Shown in pieces: positions 6,424 through 10,213 of a stretch of 10,213 nucleotides of DNA. A program made the position numbers and the translations under genes. Positions within the stretch are counted from its first letter, which is position 1. The number at the start of each line of letters is the position of its first letter. The DNA comes from Bacteroidota bacterium (lineage in GTDB: Bacteria; Bacteroidota; Bacteroidia; Bacteroidales; JADFUO01), in assembly GCA_030614305.1 (NCBI GenBank), contig JAUWKH010000040.1, forward strand, positions 1 through 10,213, in the 5' to 3' direction. Below the pieces are notes generated by a model. The model searched no databases and was not told the DNA's origin. It saw nothing but the letters and a program-made list of their open reading frames with translations.

Positions 6424-7104
6424 TCATAAACTGTTTCTTGTCATAAATTCTGTCACTGTCTGCAACATAAATTCAACTTGTTGCTGACTATATTCCCCAT
6501 ATTTACCGTGAGCAGCTTTGTTTCTTAGGTCAAGCCAAGCTGTTACATTTTTTTGATCTAGTTTGTTGTAAACACCAGCACCAGCAAGTTCTGCATTTAA
6601 TAAGTCAGCCTTTTTAGAAACAGGTTTTCCTGTTTTTGTATGCTCAGTCGGTATTCCGTTTTTACCACATAGTTGTCTTAAATGTTCTTCAAGAACACTT
6701 CCTATCATAACAGCGGCAGGGTCTTTATATCCTTCCTTTAATAGATGGTTGGCCATTTCTAAAAAGTCTGAAAAAATTTCTGCTGAAACTACTCCTTTTA
6801 GAGTTACAAGCCAACCGCCATCAATTTCGGTCTTAATTGAATTTAAAATACCACGACCTCGTTCAGTATCGTGAGGTGAAGCCCTTTCAACAATTTCATT
6901 GAAGTCTTTATAATAAGGATGCTTTTCATCATAAAGGTTTAAAATAAATGAAAGAGAAGATGTCCTAAACTCAACAAATAATTCTGAGTCTACCCGGGAC
7001 GAACTAAACCTTCCAGAACTTGTCTGTTTTGTCGCAAGTGTTCTATTTGCAATATCAATAAGTTGATTTATACGATCACTAAATTGTTTTAATGTTGTTA
7101 ACAT
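6424..7104 (-). CDS. HEPN-like protein, candidate RNase
   Basis: A 226-residue soluble protein with no signal peptide. The C-terminal half is helical and carries AAVMIGSVLEEHLRQLC (130-146), then LDLRNKAAHGKYGEYS (191-206). The motif R194-N-K-A-A-H199 is the Rx4-6H signature of HEPN domains, and the preceding EEHLR helix fits that fold. HEPN proteins are often metal-independent RNases in toxin-antitoxin and abortive-infection systems. The N-terminal 110 residues are an uncharacterised helical region with a Ser/Arg-rich patch near 29-38. No partner gene directly follows. It is less AT-rich than the 526-residue protein gene upstream, which suggests a separate origin. It is preceded by one copy of the duplicated promoter sequence. 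The HEPN assignment comes from a motif in context, not a profile search. Confidence 0.62.
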   Translation of the reverse strand: MLTTLKQFSDRINQLIDIANRTLATKQTSSGRFSSSRVDSELFVEFRTSSLSFILNLYDEKHPYYKDFNEIVERASPHDTERGRGILNSIKTEIDGGWLVTLKGVVSAEIFSDFLEMANHLLKEGYKDPAAVMIGSVLEEHLRQLCGKNGIPTEHTKTGKPVSKKADLLNAELAGAGVYNKLDQKNVTAWLDLRNKAAHGKYGEYSQQQVEFMLQTVTEFMTRNSL

Positions 7105-7182
7105 ATTTTGCGGGTTACTGCTTGTTTATATAGTAAGTAAACTACCCCTCTTTCTTCAAGTGTATCCTGTTAATGGTAACAG
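7105..7182 (-). promoter_or_regulatory. structured 5' leader of the HEPN-like gene
   Basis: The predicted transcript starts near 7192, giving a leader of roughly 90 nt. It holds a perfect hairpin (CTGTTA/TAACAG, 7167-7182, 4-base loop). An alternative longer pairing uses TAAAC against GTTTA and TACC against GGTA. Its end (CTATATAAACAAGC on the minus strand) resembles the leader of the 526-residue gene, but the 10-bp cassette core is not present. Confidence 0.35.
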
Positions 7183-7230
7183 TTTATTCAATTTACCGAC
7201 AAAAATAAATTATATTTCTAAGCTATCCAA
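7181..7230 (-). repeat. copy 1 of a duplicated 50-bp promoter sequence
   Basis: Identical at 47 of 50 positions to 9969-10018, in the same orientation, 2788 bp apart. It contains a full promoter for the minus strand: TTTG (7228-7231), a 20-bp spacer and TATTTTTG (7200-7207). Both boxes fit the Bacteroidota consensus, and two of the three differences leave them intact; the third still fits TAnnTTTG. It drives the HEPN-like gene at 6424-7104. Confidence 0.75.
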
Positions 7231-7513
7231 AATGTTTTTAAATTTTAACCTGTTGAAACCCATAAGTTATCATACCAACACGTTGAAAAGGAATTCGCAA
7301 ACCAGGTTGATTTTTAATGTACTGAAACTTTTCATTCAATAATAAAAATGATGTTTACAAGTTAAAAAATGAAGCAATGTAATGATTGATGTGCAAATCC
7401 TGACAAAAAACCAACCACTTTTTGTCTATTAGACTGAAAATATTATTTTGCTTGATTATTTGGTTTTTATGGGGTTGTGCAAAGATTACTATTGTTATGT
7501 TGATTTATTTCAA
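7231..7513. other. intergenic region with hairpins
   Basis: No gene is supported. There is an 8-bp perfect hairpin GACAAAAA/TTTTTGTC (7402-7409 and 7419-7426) that could end transcription from the broken GYF_2 gene. Another inverted pair is AACCTG/CAGGTT (7247-7252 and 7303-7308). The region may hold a degraded cassette boundary, but the core expected from the upstream boundary (GGGTACAAC on the minus strand) is absent. Confidence 0.4.
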
Positions 7514-8142
7514 TTATGTCTCTTTACGTGAGGTAGTTTCTACCCATTTTGCTGTTTTAATTATGTATCTGCCAAGTATTAAAGCAATCGATGCAATAAT
7601 TATTGTAACAATTGATGGCCAAATTGCATTTTTTGCTGCATCTTGGTATTTATCTTCATGATAATTTGAAGCAAAACTATGTATTGAATATCCCCTCCAT
7701 CCCAATCTCCTACTTTGGCTTTTTAGATCATTAAATTTTTCTAACCTTTTATCCTTTGCTTCCTCGCTTGCGGTGCCCCAATTAAAGTAGCCGCTAAGAT
7801 GCCTTTCCCACTTATTGTATATATTTAAATGGCTGAAACCATCATCGATTGCAAAAATTATTGGATATGAAATAGCTCCGATAACCAGAGCATATAAAAT
7901 CATCTTAAAGTTTGTTTTTATCTCTTTTGCTGTGGTAATCTCTGTTTCTGGTTTTATAAGTCTTTCTTTCTTTTTCTTGATCTCTGCTTCAACCTTATAT
8001 GTTATGTCAGATTTTTTGGGTATAGGTGGTGGAGTTTTTTTGAAAATATCTTTTAGCTCACTAACATTTCTTGCTCTTTCAATTCCTCTAACGTATATGG
8101 TCCCTTTTGTTGGTCCTCAATAACGATGTAATATTTTTCCAT
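7514..8142 (-). pseudogene. broken GYF_2-domain membrane protein
   Basis: Two frames join into one recognisable protein. The first starts at ATG 8142: MEKYYIVIEDQQKGPYTL and then EELKEQEMLVS before a stop at about 8053. This is the beginning of a GYF_2 domain. The second frame continues with SELKDIFKKTPPPIPKKS, the linker that normally follows such a domain, then a charged stretch, a membrane helix (MILYALVIGAISYPIIFAI), a soluble segment and a second helix (IWPSIVTIIIASIALILG), ending at 7514. About 20 residues of the GYF_2 domain, including the usual TLVW and W region, are missing at the junction, so an internal deletion has also shifted the frame. The downstream 129 residues from ATG 7903 stay open but have probably lost their start. 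It lies directly after the attC-like palindrome, like a following cassette. Confidence 0.7.
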
Positions 8143-8160
8143 ATTGTTTTTTTTAATATT

Positions 8161-8296
8161 GGGTACAACGATTGCAATATGAAATTTTGGGCATTTTGAA
8201 GCACCAATTTTTCAATTTACTACGCTCTTTATTTAATGTTAAAAAGTTCATATTTACCACTTTATGCCCAATTTTTTATATTGCGTGTTATAGGGC
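8161..8296 (-). repeat. attC-like imperfect palindrome between two genes
   Basis: Arms 8174-8194 and 8264-8284 pair at 18 of 21 positions plus one G-T. Outside them, after short unpaired spacers (GATT and GT), GTACAAC (8163-8169) pairs at 5 of 7 with GTTATAG (8287-8293). A loop of about 69 nt remains in the middle. Core, spacer, long stem and variable loop is the plan of an integron attC site, and about 135 bp is within the known size range. The palindrome begins 4 bp after the stop of the 526-residue gene and ends 18 bp before the next ATG. The cores keep only the GTT/AAC of the GTTRRRY consensus. Confidence 0.55.
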
Positions 8297-9910
8297 GATT
8301 TTATAATTCATTTGATTTCAAATTCAATATTTTACCTACCAAATGTCCAATTGAAAAATATTTCACTTCAACTTCAATTAAACTGTCCATTGTATTTTTA
8401 ACCAAAACAATATCTTTTGAACTATTTTCGGTAAAATTTATTATTGTATTTTCATACTCTTTTTTATCTCCAACAAAAACCAAATTATCAAATAAGAACA
8501 TTTTATCAATAACTTTTTTATCTTTCATTATTTCATAGAGGGCTTTATTAACAGCAGATATTTTTTCTTTTTCATTGCTTAACCCAAACGTATAAAAATC
8601 AAACTCAGCAACATCAGTATTTATTGATTTATTGTTAAGTTCTTCATAAGTTTCTTTTATGAAAGGAATTTTTTTTTCTTTTGAATAAAAAATTAGAAAT
8701 GAATATATTTTATCTTCATCCCACTTCCTTGTGTTTAACAATATTTCATAACATATACTAGCGATATTTATTTTGTTTAATTCTCTTTGAGGATAGACTT
8801 CTGAATATACCTTTTGAAACCTACTAATTGAATTACTTAAAAAATCGCCATCTATGAGAATTAATGTTGGAGAGTATTTTTCTTCTGTGATATTTCTTTT
8901 ATTTTTTTCAGCAAGTCCTCTTTTTTCATTCCTAACATTTTCAATAACTTCCCATTCTTTATTATAATTATTCATTAAATCTGTAATACAAATAAATAGA
9001 TAATTATGTAGTTTTTTAAAAATCTCAATTATTTCGTTCTCATTAATTAATTCTTCAATTTTTTTACCTTGATGTATTATTTGAGTTCTTAATCCATCTT
9101 TATTATTACCAGATGTATAAAATATAAATTCATTACTTAATTCGTGTATTTGCTCCCTACTTGTTGCAATATGTGAAATGATTTTTGACTTCACTTTTTT
9201 AAATTGTTCATATTCATTTGGAGAAGCAATAAATTCAAATAATCTTATTATCTGAAAGAATTTATCAGTATTAGTATTTGCTTCAAGTATTTGAGCATAC
9301 ATTCTTAAAACTCGCAAAGTAACATTCCCTATTTCACTTATATCATTATTTAATAATTGAAATTCTTTCAAACATTCTTTTTCATATATTTTTAATCCGT
9401 TGCCAATAGTTATTGTATTCGTGTGAGTTTTTTGAGAAATTATTCGAGTTAAAGGTCTCCCGATTTCGTGAAACATTAATAATAAAGTTTCTCCTGTTTC
9501 AATTTGTCCAATTCTCCCAGGTAAAGTATGATTGTTATGAATGCTGCAATAATTATAAATTATAAAATCTATAATAGGTGTTAAATATTCTGTTGCATAA
9601 TTTAATAACTTTATGTCATTTATTATTTGAGATGGAAATTTAATTGGAGAAGTTGAACAAAAGGCAATTATTGTATTTTGTTCAAATTTTTCAATATCCT
9701 TAGAGTTGTCTTTTAAGAAAATTTGGTTTTGTAATAATTTTCCAATATCAACCGACCCCTTTGGATAAATTATAATATTTTTCATTTCCAATTTATGACT
9801 AACACTAAATCTTTCAATTGGTAATAGAAACAAATAATTATCATTCGTCTTATCTGAAAAATCATCAATAATATTCCTCATTGTATTCTTTGTCCTTTAT
9901 TGCCCTATAA
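8169..9910 (-). mobile_element. candidate integron-like gene cassette carrying the HEPN/NYN-like gene
   Basis: On the minus strand the unit begins with TTATAGGGC, 29 bp before the ATG, and ends with an attC-like palindrome whose first core is GCCCTATAAC (8287-8296). The two ends are perfectly complementary over 10 bp (8287-8296 and 9902-9911). That is expected if the unit circularises by joining G to TT at the cores, because in real cassettes the first core of attC matches the start of the same cassette. The second core (GTTGTACCC) differs and would belong to the next cassette. No integrase gene is in the window, so this would be a cassette array away from, or without, its integrase. The assignment is inferred from geometry. 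Confidence 0.45.
8301..9881 (-). CDS. two-domain protein: HEPN-like N-terminal part and NYN/PIN-like nuclease C-terminal part
   Basis: A 526-residue soluble protein that I cannot place in a named family. Residues about 180-300 are helical and contain FIFYTSGNNKDGLRTQIIHQ (252-271). The R265-x4-H270 motif fits the 'YxxRxxIxH' helix end of ApeA-type HEPN domains. From 337 on, the pattern follows an NYN/PIN-like nuclease: strand TLILIDGDFL (339-348) with Asp344 and Asp346, strand IYSFLIFYS (392-400), EFDFYTFGL, a helix, then LVFVGDKKEYENTI (467-480) where NYN enzymes have SGDxDF, and a final strand DIVLVKNTMDSLIEVEVKYF with the usual late Ser-Leu. Two possible RNase centres in one chain suggest an abortive-infection type effector. 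The gene is markedly AT-rich, ends 4 bp from the attC-like palindrome, and is preceded by a duplicated promoter. Domain calls are by eye and need profile searches. Confidence 0.6.
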   Translation of the reverse strand: MRNIIDDFSDKTNDNYLFLLPIERFSVSHKLEMKNIIIYPKGSVDIGKLLQNQIFLKDNSKDIEKFEQNTIIAFCSTSPIKFPSQIINDIKLLNYATEYLTPIIDFIIYNYCSIHNNHTLPGRIGQIETGETLLLMFHEIGRPLTRIISQKTHTNTITIGNGLKIYEKECLKEFQLLNNDISEIGNVTLRVLRMYAQILEANTNTDKFFQIIRLFEFIASPNEYEQFKKVKSKIISHIATSREQIHELSNEFIFYTSGNNKDGLRTQIIHQGKKIEELINENEIIEIFKKLHNYLFICITDLMNNYNKEWEVIENVRNEKRGLAEKNKRNITEEKYSPTLILIDGDFLSNSISRFQKVYSEVYPQRELNKINIASICYEILLNTRKWDEDKIYSFLIFYSKEKKIPFIKETYEELNNKSINTDVAEFDFYTFGLSNEKEKISAVNKALYEIMKDKKVIDKMFLFDNLVFVGDKKEYENTIINFTENSSKDIVLVKNTMDSLIEVEVKYFSIGHLVGKILNLKSNEL

Positions 9911-9980
9911 CGCAGTTATATATAGAATGAACTTCTACACTATCAGTTAATATTTCTGATAATGCAGAAGTTTATTCAAT
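9882..9980 (-). promoter_or_regulatory. structured 5' leader of the HEPN/NYN-like gene
   Basis: The transcript from the promoter at 9988-10018 should start near 9980, giving about 100 nt before the ATG. It would begin with a strong hairpin (arms 9925-9936 and 9966-9977, 12 bp with one G-T; then 6 more bp TATCAG/CTGATA; 9-nt loop). Next comes the palindrome TATAAC-GCA-GTTATA (9906-9920), part of which is the cassette core. Confidence 0.55.
9925..9977. repeat. 53-nt imperfect hairpin
   Basis: The outer stem is 12 bp with one G-T pair, followed by a 4x4 internal loop in which 2 positions pair, an inner 6-bp stem TATCAG/CTGATA (9941-9946 and 9956-9961) and a 9-nt A/T loop. The right arm overlaps the 50-bp repeat, whereas the left arm is unique to this copy. 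Confidence 0.65.
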
Positions 9981-10018
9981 TTACCGACAAATATAAATCA
10001 TATTTCTAAGTTATCCAA
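9969..10018 (-). repeat. copy 2 of the duplicated 50-bp promoter sequence
   Basis: It has TTG (10016-10018), a 20-bp spacer and TATATTTG (9988-9995) on the minus strand, a very good Bacteroidota promoter reading into the 526-residue gene. It matches 7181-7230 at 47 of 50 positions. Its outer edge coincides with the end of a truncated HEPN reading frame. Confidence 0.75.
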
Positions 10019-10213
10019 TTTGTTTCATTTTTGATTTTAGTGAAATATGCTTTAAATATCTTCTCAATAGTCTGATGACACATAAAACCCACATATAAGA
10101 AAAGTTTACTTTTCAGCATTGCTTCTAAAATCATAAATCGCCTGTCCCGTAGCTTTAGCGTATCGGGGTTAATCCTTGTTCTTAAATCAAACAAAATTTG
10201 AATTAAAGCAACA
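10006..10213 (-). pseudogene. fragment of a HEPN-domain protein, truncated at both sides by repeats
   Basis: The open frame runs from the window edge to a TAG at 10006-10008. Only the middle is HEPN-like: ILEAMLKSKLFLYVGFMCHQ followed by TIEKIFKAYFTKIKNET, the well-known 'hQaIEKxlKA' helix of small HEPN (MNT-partner) proteins. The last four residues (NWIT) and the stop are encoded by the duplicated promoter sequence. The residues before it (NPDTLKLRDRR) are encoded by the REP-like hairpin at 10140-10168. The catalytic Rx4-6H half of a normal HEPN domain of 110-130 residues is missing, so the fragment should be inactive. A possible start is TTG at 10192-10194, but I would treat the whole as a remnant. 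Confidence 0.6.
10140..10168. repeat. copy 2 of the dispersed GCCTGTCCCGTAGC repeat, with hairpin
   Basis: GCCTGTCCCGTAGC (10140-10153) is identical to 6043-6056. Here CCCG (10146-10149) pairs with CGGG (10164-10167), with further short pairings inside. It is inserted in, or fused to, the HEPN fragment's frame, as expected for a REP-like intergenic repeat. Confidence 0.5.

Noticed and set aside
7402..7426. CRISPR repeat or other array
   Set aside because: It is a single AT-rich hairpin with no regular repetition; no spaced repeats occur anywhere in the window.
7422..7661. Plus-strand reading frames opposite the GYF_2 and HEPN/NYN genes
   Set aside because: They are antisense shadows with hydrophobic, low-complexity translation and no start signals.
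7181..10018. The 50-bp direct repeats as attL/attR ends of an integrative element
   Set aside because: Each repeat is placed and oriented as a promoter just upstream of a gene, and no integrase lies between them. A duplicated promoter explains them better.
1..10213. tRNA or rRNA genes
   Set aside because: I saw no acceptor/T-loop (GGTTCGAATCC-like) pattern or rRNA signature on either strand.

Overview
The window is an AT-rich chromosomal stretch from a member of the Bacteroidota. Evidence: -7 boxes of the form TAnnTTTG before several genes, starts mostly without Shine-Dalgarno sites, a signal peptide ending in SYSQ, and families usual in this phylum (a short sigma/anti-sigma/Spy-like operon, a vitamin-uptake operon with PnuC and a lone NadR-type kinase domain). 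I cannot name the genus. All genes but one lie on the minus strand.

Positions 1-1366 (minus) hold a tightly overlapping vitamin-salvage operon: a YkoF-like thiamine-binding protein, a PnuC-family transporter and a NadR-like ribosylnicotinamide kinase cut by the window edge. A divergent gene (1468-2022, plus) encodes a lipoprotein of unknown function; the two directions share a 100-bp promoter region. Positions 2334-3965 (minus) hold an ECF sigma factor, a membrane-anchored putative anti-sigma factor and a Spy/CpxP-like periplasmic protein. Upstream of the sigma gene, 3982-4088 is a compact nested palindrome with 11-bp terminal inverted repeats that can fold as a three-way junction.

From about 4.2 kb to the end the window is accessory DNA with a defence flavour. 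An AbiEi/AbiEii type IV toxin-antitoxin pair (4268-5898) is followed by 525 bp of decayed, repeat-bearing DNA. Then come a HEPN-like protein (6424-7104), a broken GYF_2-domain membrane protein (7514-8142), a 526-residue protein that I read as an N-terminal HEPN-like part joined to a C-terminal NYN/PIN-like nuclease part (8301-9881), and a fragment of a third HEPN protein at the edge.

The most striking structure is how these last genes are packaged. The 526-residue gene is flanked by a perfect 10-bp inverted repeat (GTTATAGGGC/GCCCTATAAC). Just after its stop codon lies a roughly 135-bp imperfect palindrome with an outer core, an unpaired spacer, a 21-bp inner stem and a long loop. This is the layout of an integron attC site, although the cores do not match the usual consensus. 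The next gene begins 27 bp after the far core. Separately, a 50-bp sequence carrying a complete Bacteroidota promoter is duplicated (47/50 identical, 2788 bp apart), one copy before each of the two HEPN-like genes, and the upstream copy also supplies the last residues and stop codon of the HEPN fragment. Together this looks like a modular array of small defence-type cassettes, partly decayed. The function of the proteins and the cassette reading are inference; the repeats and palindromes are directly visible.
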